Assembly (NCBI GenBank): GCA_036429605.1
Contig: CM071589.1
Location: 3,348,001 to 3,412,000 of the forward strand
DNA: 64,000 nucleotides
Origin: Cladobotryum mycophilum
Taxonomy: Eukaryota > Ascomycota > Sordariomycetes > Hypocreales > Hypocreaceae
Reading direction: 5' to 3'
The translations under genes and the position numbers were made by a program. This document shows positions 11,627 to 23,614 of the stretch, piece after piece. How positions within the stretch are numbered: position 1 is the first letter of the stretch; every line of letters begins with the position of its first letter. The notes below the pieces were generated by a model. The model searched no databases, was not told where the DNA came from, and saw only the letters and a program-made list of their open reading frames with translations.

Positions 11627-13785
11627 TGTTAGCAGACTGGTTTGCGAAAGCAAATCAAGACGGAAGCAAATAGAGTTTTAACAAGAGAAGAACCAAAGTA
11701 GGGAAATTCCCACAGGGACGTTTGAGGTTTTGTTGGGGCTCAGGGCTGAAACGCAAGCAGTAGGAGAGAGAGAGAGGGTGAAACGCTTACACTCATGATG
11801 GACTGCTGATCAGGCTCCGCGTAGGATCAGACACTTGCGACTCTTCGAGTACAGGGTTGAAGATGCGGTGGAAGTTCAATTACAGAGTTCGTATGTAGAA
11901 AACGGATTGATAGCTGTGGCACTCGATGATCCCGCTAGAAAAATGAAGTCTGTGGTGATCAAAAAGTCGTGGAGATGAAGGAAAGATAAAATGTCTTGAG
12001 ATTAGGGGACAAGGTCTAAATTCGTCGCAAGGGTGGCAGTGATCAAAGCTAGGTGGTAGATCTAATCCTAAGTTGGTGTGTCCACCCGCCGCTCAGCTAA
12101 AGGAGAGAGAGAGAGAGAGGACCTCAGTAAATGCCCTGGAAGCAACAGGAGGTTTAGGTGCTGTAGCGGGCAGTACGTGCTAGGCGCAGAGTGTGTATGT
12201 ACTAGGTACATGTAGAGGAGGGGCCAGACCAGGTACAGGGCACCTCAAGGTTGGGCTATTACTGGGGGGTTGTGTGTTGCACTAAAGGTGGCAATCAAAA
12301 GGGGTGGGAGGTTTTAAAGACATTGCGAAGACATTAGAGGGACGAACGGACGGAGGTCTCCGTATGCTGTACTCTATACCTACAAGTACGACAAAAACAG
12401 GGTTCATCATCGTGATCATCTCACAGTCACAATCACATGGAAGTACAAGTAACAAGTAAGAAGCCCTCCTTGGTCCTCCAACGGTTTTGTTTTATTTTAT
12501 TTTCTGCCCTAATTTAAAAAAAGAGATCAGCATCACAGTCGTCACCTTAATTCCTTCCACGTACCTTGGGTTTCGTCACCGCGTCGTACTCACCCAAGTC
12601 TCTGGCTCTCACTTCACGATGCCCACATTCCCAAGATGATCAATGCGACATCGCGCGTTGAATCTGGCTGGCTTGCGTTTTGGCTGAAATGGCAAGTAGC
12701 AAATGGAGCCAGATACCTAATACTGCCTTGCCTGACTGGGGGTTGGTTGGTTGGTTGGTTGGTTGATGAGTTTAGCAAGGGTCAAGGCTCTTTCAACTCC
12801 AAAAAAGTGCACAATGTCAGATGAGCGCCGCAACGAGTGGCAACGATTGGACGCCCGCCTTGCGTCTGCAAAAAGTACGTGGATTCCCCATCATCATTAA
12901 CCTGCGTCAGTCTGGGACTAGTGAATTAAAAATGGTCTGTGGCGCTCAATGGATGGGCAGAGGCTGAAGGGAGACTTGACGCCCTAGAGTTGTATCAAAT
13001 TCCAGACTTGGCCCCTCCTGAAGCGTCTTGATTTGAATCATTCATGGACATTACAGCGCTGTCGATTAATCTGCAACTTGCCCATGCCAATCCATGCTCA
13101 TGACACCACACCACACGATTCATTTCCAGTTTCTGATTCAAGAAACTCCCACAATCCACTCTCGTATTAATTAATTGGGGAGCAAGAAAAAAATGCCAAC
13201 GAATCCATTCTCTCAGGCTGACGAGAGCCACCAAAATCCATCCATCCTGCAGGTAGGCTAATAGATAGTTTCCTACTGCTGCACCACAATCTTCAGCCCT
13301 TCCCTGCGCCACAGCCTACGCATTCCCCCCGTGGGTCCCGGTCAAGGTTCCCTCAACCATCACGATCCAGCTTGTCTGCCTCCCACTAAAGAAGCATAAA
13401 GCTCGAGACGTAAAACTAACGAAAATGAAGAGCCATGGCTTCGCAATTCGATTGATCCGAGACATTGACAGCGGTCATGCTGCATATGCCAGCCGCCTTT
13501 GTTTTCCAACTTTTCAAAGGAGGATATTGTCAGGCTGCTGGGGCGGACTCTTGCTGGTTAACTTGACTTTCATCAGACTGACAGCGCTTCGAGTCAGCCT
13601 CGGCTCAAACTCTATCGCTTCCATTGCCATCTTGAATATTGGTTGACATTAGAGAGTGTCTTGTCTAAGAAAACTACAAGCAATCCATTGCTTCAATATA
13701 TTATCTAGGCACGCATTGTATGAACCCTTCGCACCAGAAATTTCGCGCAGTTATATCCTCCTCTTCACGATACTACACATCCTCC
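11627..13785. other. SSO1 leader/promoter and 3' flank of MEMO gene
   Basis: The first 200 bp are probably SSO1 leader. A GTAAGC donor and TTTCAG acceptor on the minus strand bracket 11746-11790, and an ATG just upstream of that donor would read M-S-P-stop after splicing, a three-codon upstream ORF. GA repeats occur at 11768-11778 and 12103-12118, and a GGTT repeat at 12741-12765. I see no gene. The open frames at 12995-13312 (minus) and 13425-13646 (plus) look like chance. Confidence 0.45.
12741..12765. repeat. GGTT tetranucleotide microsatellite
   Basis: Six tandem GGTT units in intergenic DNA. Confidence 0.85.
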
Positions 13786-14868
13786 TTACAGGATCGCATA
13801 GGCAGAAACGTAGCTGACGCTGCTCTGGCTAGGATAGTCAACCAACTCGCTACGATCGTATTTTACGACCTTGAAGCGGCTCTCATTAATCTCCTCCCCG
13901 TATAACTCAAGTGCCGCCATGGCGATCCCAATCGGGTGCCTGCCACAAACTGTGTTGTCAGTTAGTTTGATGCTGTCAACAAAGGCGTCCTGGCTGCCGC
14001 TCTCAACGGCATCCATAGAATGTTTGTCAATCGCCTCAATCACTTCGTGAATAGGCGCACCCGATGGTTTAGGACTGTGTTTGGTTAGGGCTGTCAGGTG
14101 TTTGATATCTCTGTCCGGGGAATAGGGCATGTATGGGAAGTACCATCCCCAATGGCAAAAGTCCGAACTAATCACAAATGCGTTTTCCGTATCTTTGAAG
14201 TAAGGCAGAAGTAGCCGTCCAAACTCCTTCTGAGCGGTGCGGCCGATGCTCCCAACGATGATGGGCGCAATCTTTGGGAAGTTGTCTGGAGAACCGAATG
14301 TTTGTTCAAAGCGTTTGTAGATATATGGTGCGTGCAGCTCCAGAGAATGCTCGTTCATATCAGCGCCGGACTTCATACTATGCAGCTGGCCTTCCTGTTT
14401 GATTCTTTGAAGGATGTCTTGATCAACGGTCAAATCACCAAGGGGGTCGCCCATTTGCGGAATCTGGTCACTCTGCAGCCTTGGAACCAGGCTGAATGAG
14501 ATGGCCCGAGGATAAATACCCGCTTCGCCTTGCTGAGGTCCAAGCAGCTGTAGGCCCAGGCAGCGTTTGCTCCCGAGTATTTATATCCTGCATGACTGCG
14601 GATTTGTACCTTGTCAGGCCATGGGACTCGAATCATTTTCAACAGTTACTCACGGTGCGATTATAATTCTAGCTCCAGGGATAGGTAGCGAGTATCCATC
14701 AATGGTGCTTGGAACTTTGGAAAGAAAGTCGTCGAGCTCCTCATTCAATCCATCTGCATCGTCATTATACCACCCACCACCGTCAGGATCGCCCGCCTTC
14801 CCCGCTGGTCTCAAGTCCAGAAGGGTAGTATTGTCCGGGCCATTATTGTATGATTCATCCGAGTCCAT
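13786..14868 (-). CDS. MHO1: MEMO1/Mho1 family protein, one-base frameshift
   Basis: MEMO proteins are metal-binding relatives of extradiol dioxygenases, linked to ErbB-driven motility in animals and to morphology control in yeast. Exon 1 is 14868-14654 and exon 2 is 14595-13786; the intron is GT-AG, phase 2. Conserved marks are RPAGKAGDPDGGGWY near the N-terminus, IIIAPHAGYKYSG across the intron (first metal His), ILGPSH, EHSLELHAPY, ISSDFCHWGW and CGRHPIG, with SSVSY near the C-terminus. Expected length is about 341 aa. The frame breaks at the C5 run (G5 on the plus strand, 14442-14446): upstream reads ...KWATPL and downstream ...GDLTVDQD, and one more C would join them exactly. All motif residues are intact on both sides, so a sequence error is likelier than a pseudogene. 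The start ATG 14866-14868 is the first in frame. Confidence 0.85.
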
Positions 14869-15312
14869 GTTTTAAGGAGTCAATCAATATATATTTGTAG
14901 CAGATTTTTGAAATCACGGTTGAATAATGTTCAAGGTTTAGCGATGGTATGTAGATCTCCAGTGCTGTTTTATAATACTCGGACCTTCGTGGTGTCATGC
15001 GGGGTCGCCAAATGCGGGGGCATACCTACCCCCCTACATATGATATATGAAGCCAAAGTATGCATGTTTAAAAGTGTACAGGTACAACATGGCACAATTA
15101 ATTTGAAGGTGGAAAACATTGATTGCGTATTACAGGTACCTACCTCTAACTTGGTAGTACTAAGCTTACCTCCCCCTCTTAGTAGATGCGAATAGTAACC
15201 TTTATTATCCCTTGCGAAGGCGCTTGTAAAAGTGAGTCTGCATCAATTGATGATGCCTCGTTTCAACGCCTTCTTCGTAAAAACAACACCCTTTATTATT
15301 TGTTCCTCCTGC
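14869..15312. other. spacer between two minus-strand genes
   Basis: It serves as promoter of the MEMO gene and 3' flank of the STAND-like gene. It contains the fungal intergenic words GGTACCTACC (about 15135-15144) and TTGGTAGTAC. I see no gene. Confidence 0.5.
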
Positions 15313-17577
15313 TCAGCGATCATCGATCCAAGCCCCAGGCATCGTCAATCTCTTCGAATCTTCTTCACCTTCCACTAATCTCCAAAATTCACTTGCCATG
15401 TATTCAATCTCCGGCGCCCATAGTATTTTCCAATCTGCTGGCTGTGGCCCAATCTTGATGTCAATGATTCGTAATGGCATCCAATCCCCGATCTTCTTTG
15501 AACGCCTAACTCTCGAACGGCAAAGTGTCGATATTTGAAGATCTGTCGTATCTATGAGGTAACGCGGAATCTTTTGTGAACGCTCGATAGCATCGACATC
15601 AAATGCTCCTTTAAGGTCGTCTTGCGGGTCGTGAAGAATTGAACGCTCACGTTTTCCGTACTCCAGCAAGTCGAATCCTGCATCTTGCAAATAAACAAGC
15701 CACCTCAATAGACAACGGTGAAACACATAATCCCAGCGATGAAATGAGAATTGCGGCAAGATGTAACAAAGCGTTGCCCCGATGACAGAGCTGAGCGGCG
15801 TTCCTCTCCAAGATGCCACCGTGTAGTTGCTAGTGGGGACAACTAACTCAACGGTGCTCAGGTTCTCAAGAGTAGCTGCATTCAACACTCGAGGAATTAT
15901 CCTCCAGGTACCGTCCGTAGGCCAACAATGTAACCACGCAGGGGGTTTTTCAACTTTCATCAGGCTTTCCGGAAATCTGCATCCAAACATTATGGCCATT
16001 GAATGTATCAAGGAGATTCGCTCCCGAGTCGACTGACTGACATCAGAGTCGATAACTGTGTTTCCGTCTCTGGAAAATAGTTTTTCGACAGTTCCTGAAT
16101 GTACCTGGATGAAGGCTGCTAGTCGGATGGCCTCCAGTCGGTCTCTTAAAGGACGATCAAAATAAGTTGGCATGAAGAATTGTCGAAATACGTTTACTGC
16201 TTTATCGCCAGGTGCGTAGTATCTTATAAAACCAAACTGTGTATCGGTGGGTATAACGTCATCGTCATGAATAGATGACAGGAACAATTTTGCTATTTTA
16301 TACTCTATAGCCCCCCGGAAGGAGCTAAGCCGGCCCGTTTCTTCGGGCTCCGTTCCATTTCCCAAGTAAGGATGCCTGAAATACGGGCCAGGGGCGATTG
16401 ACTATGTAGATGTTAGGAAATGCAATTGAATAAATGAAAGAGAGAAAGAAAGAAAGAAGACAAACCCGAACCCGCCCCTATCATCCGAGAAGCATTGAAG
16501 GCCCATTTTTAGGAATAACTTGCATAATTCGTACTGTTTAGCCCGTGTTGCAAGCTGTCTATGCGTTAGCATCTATGATTTTAGGTACAGTTACCCATAC
16601 GAACATGTAAAAGTGAGTCCCCGTCTGGGGTCTTATCAAAAGGTGATGCTTTCTTTGCACTAAAGAGTTCCAGCACGCCCGTCGTGTCTCCTGTTTCGAT
16701 CCTGGAGATAATTTCTGCATCTCCGGATATTATGTTGTACACACGGTAGCTGTACGTCCATCCGGCGATTGCCGGAGCAGACATTACTTCGTACACACGC
16801 TCTGACAACCAACTGGGGAGTTGAATTTTCGCCTGCCAAGCTCCGGTGGCTCTGGTATAGTCCAATGCGAATCGGCCATAACTGGATGGTGTATAAGATT
16901 CTTCCTCCTCTTTCGGCCTTCCAACAAATCTCTTATTTGTTGGGATTGTTTCCTTTGCCTTGTATTCGACCTGGTGTTGTTTCGACTTTTGTTGTGGCAG
17001 GGGTTGTGGTTGTGGTAATAGTTGAGGGCCCATGGGCTGTTGAACTTGCATACGATAGTCGGACATTACCGTTCGAACAATGTTTTCAGGATTAAGACGT
17101 ATTAAAACGGCCCTGTAATCATTAGCCAAAAGAGAACTGAAACTAGTCAATGAAGCCGTTTTCTCACATTTGATAGGACTGGATAGCTATCTGTAGCAAT
17201 GTCAAACATCTCGAAAGGCTTTGCTCAAGTCTCTCCAAAACTGACTTCCTCAATAGTACTTTGACAGCAGCATACTTTCGTTTCAGGGCTTTCTTGTCAT
17301 TCAACTGTGTTTTCAAGTCCTTCACCAGGGTTTCTAGCGAGTTATGTGCTCGTTTCGACAGCTCGAGACTGTTCTTGAACGCCGGAGACGCATTGTTCTG
17401 GCTGAACTGCGTTTCGATTTCGCAAAACATGGGCTCGAGTGCTTTCAAGTGATCTACCAGACCTGCGATGCTGTCTGGGATGTCCTGGAATTCCTGCCAT
17501 AGCTGGTGGGTCTGGTATATGAGGGTTGCCACCCGAGGCACTGTTTGGATAAAGTCCAGACTGCTGCTGGCCATCAT
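15313..17577 (-). CDS. STAND-type N-terminal domain/ankyrin protein
   Basis: The N-terminus (about residues 2-137, SSSLDFIQTVPRVATLIYQ..., all helical with heptads) looks like the fungal N-terminal domain of STAND/NLR proteins (Helo-like), which in relatives mediates self-association or cell-death signalling. Exons 17577-17168, 17112-16605, 16554 to about 16472 and 16375-15313 give about 687 aa with GT-AG introns in matching phases. A Gln/Pro-rich linker (about 165-185) follows, then a Trp/Tyr-rich region ending in TPDGDSLLH, which continues over an intron into LATRAKQYELCKLFLKMGL, one ankyrin-like repeat. The last 350 residues are of unknown type. I see no NACHT or NB-ARC P-loop. The exact 3' splice of the third intron is uncertain (an alternative acceptor lies about 30 bp upstream). 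The start is the first of two tandem ATGs at 17572-17577. A role in allorecognition or stress is only inference. Confidence 0.72.
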
Positions 17578-20411
17578 GCCCCTCTTAACAGACCACCAGC
17601 CGTAGCTCTGGGGAAGGATGAAAAGGAACCGAAGGAAAACAGCGACATTCAGGAAAAGAGCAGAGGGAAAATTATGAGGGGCAGCATTGCCCTCGTTGGA
17701 GGCAGTGCCTCTGAGCAAGACGACGTGTACGACATTGTCCCTGCGGTATCGTGCAGGATTTGACACATGGAGGTGGCATCGCTCTGTCGAACCAGCATTC
17801 GCTGAGAGGATGCGAGTTTTGGGACGGGCGGCACGGCTCGGATTCTATTCGCCTGAGGAGCTATGGTGGGCTGCCAGAATGGGCCGGGGGTGGGTGGGCT
17901 GCATGTGCATGGATGCGCAGCGTCTGTCCCACAAACACTCATCGAGGGGGGCTGTAGCTCGCCTTGATGATGGATTGGTGACTTGCTGGTTTACACTGCA
18001 ATTCCTAATTCTCTTACGTTGATGTTGAGGGCTACGTAATCGTATGAGGAGATATTCCAGTTACAGCTTACCTACTGAGACACCGAGAGATAGCATAAGG
18101 AGACCGGGGGCAGCCAACCCCAGATGGAATCTATTTAATGTCCTTTTTTGCGTGAATGTCTTGGTTCCTCACCGAACTTGTACAGCGACATGAATGTTCG
18201 TAAATTTGATTTAGGTGCGACACGGCTGGTTACAGGCCAGACTCTTACTATTCGCAGTTTTACGCGTAGGAAATCAATCCCACATTTATTAGAATGTTAT
18301 ACGGCATGTCGATGATTAAATTTTCTATTTCCTCCAATGGAGTTTCTTCCTACTATCCCTGAATTTAATTAATGGCATCCCGATGCTCGTGCAAAAAGCG
18401 ATATTCATGAATGCAAGGAGGATACCAGCGCATGTTATACCGTGTAAGTGGATGTCGCTGCTGCGCCTGTAGTGTTTGCAGTGGTATTCGCCATACAGCA
18501 GATGGAGATGGTTTGGTTTGAGAATGACTAGGGAAATAGTGACAAACTGAGCTATTGGCGTAAAGAAATAATTTGATAATTTGCTTCCATTGTGTTTTAA
18601 GGGCATACCATGTGATTGATAGGATCCCAACAGATGTGACCGACTATATGTTACGGTTTCCTAGTTTGAGTGGTTGTGTATCGGTTCGGTGATGAATGGG
18701 CTAACTTTTAGCAACCAGGTCTGAAGATGCTTTAGATCCATAGATACTAGGTATACACTAGAGAATTAAGGTACCTGCTTATCTAGTAGTACGGTAGCTC
18801 CGTGTGTAAAACCTTGAACTTTCATGGTTTCTGTACCTTTTCGCGTGGTGAAGAATTTCAGGCGTCGATTGACCGAGAGTTCAGTGGCACAAAGCACCAT
18901 CTGCCGCCAGCCAAAGTCTGTGCCGTGTGTTTCGGGACAGCAGCAGCCGAAAACGGAATCGGATCCAATCCATTTCCAGTGGAACGATAGCACTCTGGAT
19001 CATTGCAGGGCCTCGCCGAGGATCCGGGTGCCCCAAAATTGAATCCCTTGACTTGTCGCCCGAGTCTAGTCGGCTCAATCTGGTTGCCCTACCTAGGGAG
19101 GCGCGTAGAGTGGCTGTAATATTGGAGGCGAGTCGTGAGTCGATGAGTAATTGGTAGGTGATTCTTGTTAGGGCTCAACATGTTAAAAAAAAAAAAGCAT
19201 GCTTCAGCACTGGTCACTACTAGGCTTCGTCTCACCATCGACAACTGCCTCTTCGAGGAGATGCTCCAGCTCAATTCTAGAACACCTGCTGTTCTCTTGG
19301 CTGTGGAGCTTTGATCGGAAAATTTTATCTTATTTTCTCTCTCTCTCTTCATGTCTAAAACGGCAACTGAATCCGTGTCCTATGCCGCGGTAGGGACAAA
19401 TCAGAGTGCCTTGTTGGGGCTGACGATGCCGTCAAGTGGAGGTTTAGTTGTACTCGACTAACAGACTCGACCAAGCCGTGCCTTGCATGCGTCACAAATC
19501 AGGCCCTTTCGAGGTGCGTGTTTGTGACGACGCCACTACCGTCTTGCATGTTGGTTTGGTTCCATGGGATCCATCCAAGATTCCTTTGCCTTCTCAAGGG
19601 ATTACTCCCTCGCATGTACCGATCCATGTCTCGTGCTTCCTTCGTACTTACGAACAACAGCAGCAAATGGCCATGTTGTACTTTGTAACTACTAAAGTTA
19701 CTCCTTTTCTTACGATACATGTGTCTTTCTTTGGCTCTCACAAACCGCATTAAAAGCCGTGCGCGTCCGCCCTTTTGCCCTCCTTCATAGCGTAGACTAC
19801 ACATTTCTTTCCCTCCTGGTTTGATCTTTTAATAGTCCGCTTGCGCCCTCATTTGAACTTTGATATCAAGGGTGTGTTGCTGCATTGACAAGGGGCTTTC
19901 ATTCAGCCCTGATCAATTTCCTTTACCAAGGGAGCCACAACAATTGCATCCATCGCTGCAGCAAACAACAACGAATATCAAGCAACCATCGATCCGGTTT
20001 CTTCTGTCAGCAGACACACCTTCCGAAAACTTGTGGTTGTCTATCCATCCATCTATTTCATCCATCCCTCCAATCCAGACAAAGACGTGGCGAAAATCGA
20101 CGACCCCGTCTTGGCCAGTGACACACTCCGTCATAATTAGTGCATACATACTCCCTAGCACTCCCTAGCACTCCCTACATATGCACTGTCGGGGGGACCC
20201 CACCACCGCTAACACCCCATCTAACCTAATTCTTGAATCCTCCATTCCTTTTACACTCTGGGCGGATTGAAACAACCACCAAACACGAACATTGACTACA
20301 AATTTCTTTTCTTCCTCCTCCATCCATACGTGCTTGATACTTCAATTCGACAAACCGCCATCAACATAGGAGAAGCAGCCAACGCGCGACTCGGCGCTCC
20401 CACCGCCCGCC
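17578..20411. other. 2.8-kb divergent intergenic region
   Basis: It separates the STAND-like gene from the zinc transporter and should hold both promoters. It contains TACTAGGTATAC near 18750, an A12 run at about 19185-19196, CT runs near 19338-19350 and a triple 10-mer at 20150-20179. No open frame has family character or plausible splicing. Confidence 0.45.
20150..20179. repeat. triple tandem repeat ACTCCCTAGC
   Basis: Three consecutive 10-bp units, the third diverged at its end, about 235 bp upstream of the zinc transporter ATG. This may be a chance minisatellite or a repeated regulatory site. Confidence 0.7.
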
Positions 20412-22242
20412 ATGTCAAGCTCAGAATCAAAGGCGCTGTGGTCCAAGACCACTCGCATTAAACTCATGATCATCATCGACACGACCTTTTTTCTCGTCGA
20501 ACTCATTAGCGGCTTACTCTCCCACTCCCTTGCTTTGACAGCCGACGCTTTCCATATGGTACTTGACCCAGCGCGCACCTTTACCGAGAAATCGTTAATA
20601 ATCATCTCTTGTCGCAGCTCAACGATGTTATTTCCCTTGTTATTGGCTTGTGGGCTGTTATTGCTTCGCAAAAGGCTACAACAGATGAGTTCACATTTGG
20701 AGTACGTCATACCCAAACCTCGGCAACTTTTCTGAGCGCATAGAGCTAACCTTGACACAGTGGGTGCGAGCAGAAATCCTCGGTGCCTTTTTCAACGCCG
20801 TTTTCCTCATCGCCCTCTGCGTTTCCATCCTCCTCGAAGCCATCACTCGCTTTTTCGAACCCCCCGAGATCAATAATCCCAAGCTTATATTGATTGTCGG
20901 AGCTACCGGATTGGCATCCAACTTGCTCGGCTTTGTCATTCTAGGAGGGCATGGCCACGATCATGGACATGACCACGATCACGACCACGACCATGATCAC
21001 GAGCATGGACACTCTCACGACCACGACGTGGAAGAGGGCCTTCGTTCCACTATCGCCGACGAGCAAGGTGCTATTGGAGATTGCCTCCCTGAGACAGTTG
21101 CACGGAGAGCTACCCTGATCACCGAACGATCAAGCTTCGACGCCCGTACTCGCTGCGGTGATGAGTCTACCAGTCGAGACGATTCCAATACTAGATCCAA
21201 CCGAACTCCTGCTCACTCGCACTCCAGAAGCAGAGACCATCACCGAAGGTCTAGCAAGACTGGCCACTCTCGCTTCGCTAGTATCGAAGATATGAGTATC
21301 CATCCCGCTAGCTTTAGACAGGACATTATTGCTGCTAGCTTTGCTGCATCCTCTTCCGGTGTCGGAATTACCCACGACAGCGATACTGAGGGATCCGCGA
21401 TTCTAGATGATGCGGATGCCAACGAACAGTCGCCACTGCTTAGAAATGCCAAGGGTAACAACCATTCTTACTCTTCACACCACGCCCCGAAGCGACGCAG
21501 ACGAGACTCGAGTGTCCACGAAGGCCACAACCACAACCTACCCCGAAAGCCTGGTTCCAAGGTTGGTGGCCACAACCACGCTGATATGGGCATGAATGCC
21601 ATGGTACTCCACGTTTTGGGCGATGCATTGGGCAATGTCGGTGTTATTATTACTGCGCTCATCATCTGGCTTACCGACTGGCCTGGAAAATACTACGCCG
21701 ACCCGGCTGTTTCGGTCTTTATTACACTCATTATCCTCAAGACGTCGATTCCTCTCACCGTTGCCACATCAAGAGTCCTTCTCCAGGCCACTCCAGAGAA
21801 CATCTGCATCCAGGACATCCGACAAGACATTGAAAGACTTCCTGGTGTTGTCAGCTGCCATCACATTCATGTCTGGCAGCTTTCGGATACCAAGATCGTC
21901 GCCAGTTTGCATCTACAAGTCTCCTTCCCCATCGATACGCACAGCGGCGAAAAATACATGCAGCTGGCCAAGCGGGCAAGAAAGTGCCTCCATGCCTATG
22001 GAATTCACAGCGCCACCATTCAGCCCGAGTTCTGTGTTGACCAGAAACATCAACATGATGGAGATGCCGCAGCTCTGACTCTTGATGGAGGAGTCGACGG
22101 GCCGAGCAACGTATGCCTCCTCGAATGTGTTGAAGACTGTGAAGAGCAAGGGTGCTGCACCATTCCAGAAACTTCTTCAGGCTCTACAACCCGACGAGCT
22201 AGCGAGTCATCACATAGCGCAGGCAGCCCACATCAACATTAG
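20412..22242 (+). CDS. ZRC1: CDF-family zinc transporter, ZRC1/COT1 type
   Basis: It is a cation diffusion facilitator expected to move Zn2+ (possibly Co2+) into the vacuole in exchange for protons. Exons 20412-20558, 20618-20701 and 20761-22242 give 570 aa, with clean GT-AG introns. TM1-TM2 carry the first metal motif HxxxD (ADAFHMLND, built across intron 1), and TM5 carries the second (VLHVLGDALGN). Between TM4 and TM5 is a very long cytosolic loop of about 200 residues. It opens with a His/Asp-rich stretch of alternating H-D/G-H pairs (20950-21030), continues with Ser/Arg-rich acidic sequence, and ends with a second His-rich patch before TM5. The C-terminal domain has the CDF ferredoxin-like signature (LPGVVSCHHIHVW). 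The tail contains a Cys-rich cluster (CLLECVEDCEEQGCC) that could bind metal. Length exceeds yeast Zrc1 (442 aa) mainly because of the loop. Start: first in-frame ATG, after CCGCC. Confidence 0.93.
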
Positions 22243-23375
22243 GAGGGAAAATGGTAGACTTCGCTCATCAAATTTCGCATAAACATTTAATTTGGGTCCT
22301 AGGTGGCATGAAAACAGGTGGATTGATATCACTTCCTTCTTAATCTTCTCTGCGCCTTAACATGAAGGCGCAATTGCTCGGCGGGAGCCAAGCATTTGGT
22401 TAATGACTGGGTTCACGATGAGACTCGCGATGTATGGATTTCATAAACGGGCGCCGGCGTTGCTTATGGCTCGGGGGCATGTTATTACCCACGGCCAGCG
22501 GATTATGTTTCTGCTTTTGTTGCAATATTCACACGAGGGATTGGGTACGGGTTGTGAAGAGACGACCGTTATACGAAAAGTCTGGGGCGTTCCTTTGTCG
22601 CAGGGTGGTTCAGGAATCTGGTCATATTGATGCCAGTTTTTGTATTAGATTATGACAGCGGGACGGACTATACGAAGCGAATAATACTCGGTAATCATCC
22701 AAGGCCAGTTGGTGAATAAATGAACTTGAACTCGACCGTTAGTCACGTTAAGATGTTGGACCAATAACTTGCTGGAGCGTATAGGTAACCACTTGAAACT
22801 AATCCTTTCATGTCATTGTTTTTTTAAAGTCTCATTTGTGCTTTGCTCTTAGAGACGCCCGGGTTGTAATCACCAAACGTGATTTTGACAACTACTAGAG
22901 AGACTTGTATGATGCTACCCCATTACCAGCAGTTTAGGACATGGGAGAATGCTCCTTGCGTAGTAGACCTAGATGGTAAGGGTTGATGATCTCCACGGGG
23001 ACTACTTCTAGGTATACCCTTTATAGATTTATCATTTATAGAATGTGTATCTCATGTCATCAGGGCGGTAGGTCTGGAGCTAGTAGGCACTTGGTTGAAG
23101 ACATACCAAACCCAATGGTGTGCATGTTTTTTTTGGCATACCTTGTAGTAAAGAATCATGCAGCAATCACCGTTTCTACTTTTATCGTAAAATGTAGGCC
23201 TCATACACACTCGGAGACGTTTTTTCTTGGAGGGTACACACCGAATGAGTGACCGGAATTGGGATTCAAGAAAGGAGAAGAGCGATCTCGCCCTTGCGTT
23301 TACCATTTTTCTATTCTCTAGATCAAGCAGCCGAACATTCCCATACCCTCCATCACAGAACTCAACTTCTCCTCC
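22243..23375. other. intergenic
   Basis: This is the 3' flank of the zinc transporter. I see no RNA gene, repeat or credible coding frame. Confidence 0.45.
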
Positions 23376-23614
23376 TCATCCTCCTGCCGCGCTCCCGCTC
23401 CGTTTCCACGTCCAAGACTTGACGAGGATGAAGAGAAGAGTGGCCCTCATCATGATATCGAGTGCGCCCAGGGTAACCTCCCGCTCGAAGTTGGGGTTGC
23501 CAAGCAGCAGGCACTTGAGCAGGATGATGGGGATGTGCCACCAGGCGGTTAGGTAGAGGAGCAATACGCAGAAGAGGAGGGTTGTGTATTGCCTCAGCGT
23601 GTAGAGAATGTCCA
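23376..23614 (-). CDS. possible small membrane protein, 79 aa
   Basis: I do not recognise it. The ATG at 23612-23614 opens a frame starting MDILYTLRQYTT and ending in a TGA at 23376-23378. It shows a hydrophobic segment (about residues 12-38, LLFCVLLLYLTAWWHIPIILL), a short polar loop (NPNFEREVTL) and a second hydrophobic stretch (about 50-66, IMMRATLLFILVKSW), then a small polar tail. The sequence has sensible amino-acid balance, unlike neighbouring chance frames. The ATG directly follows CTCCCAG, so it could also begin an internal exon. Without homologues this stays tentative. Confidence 0.42.
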
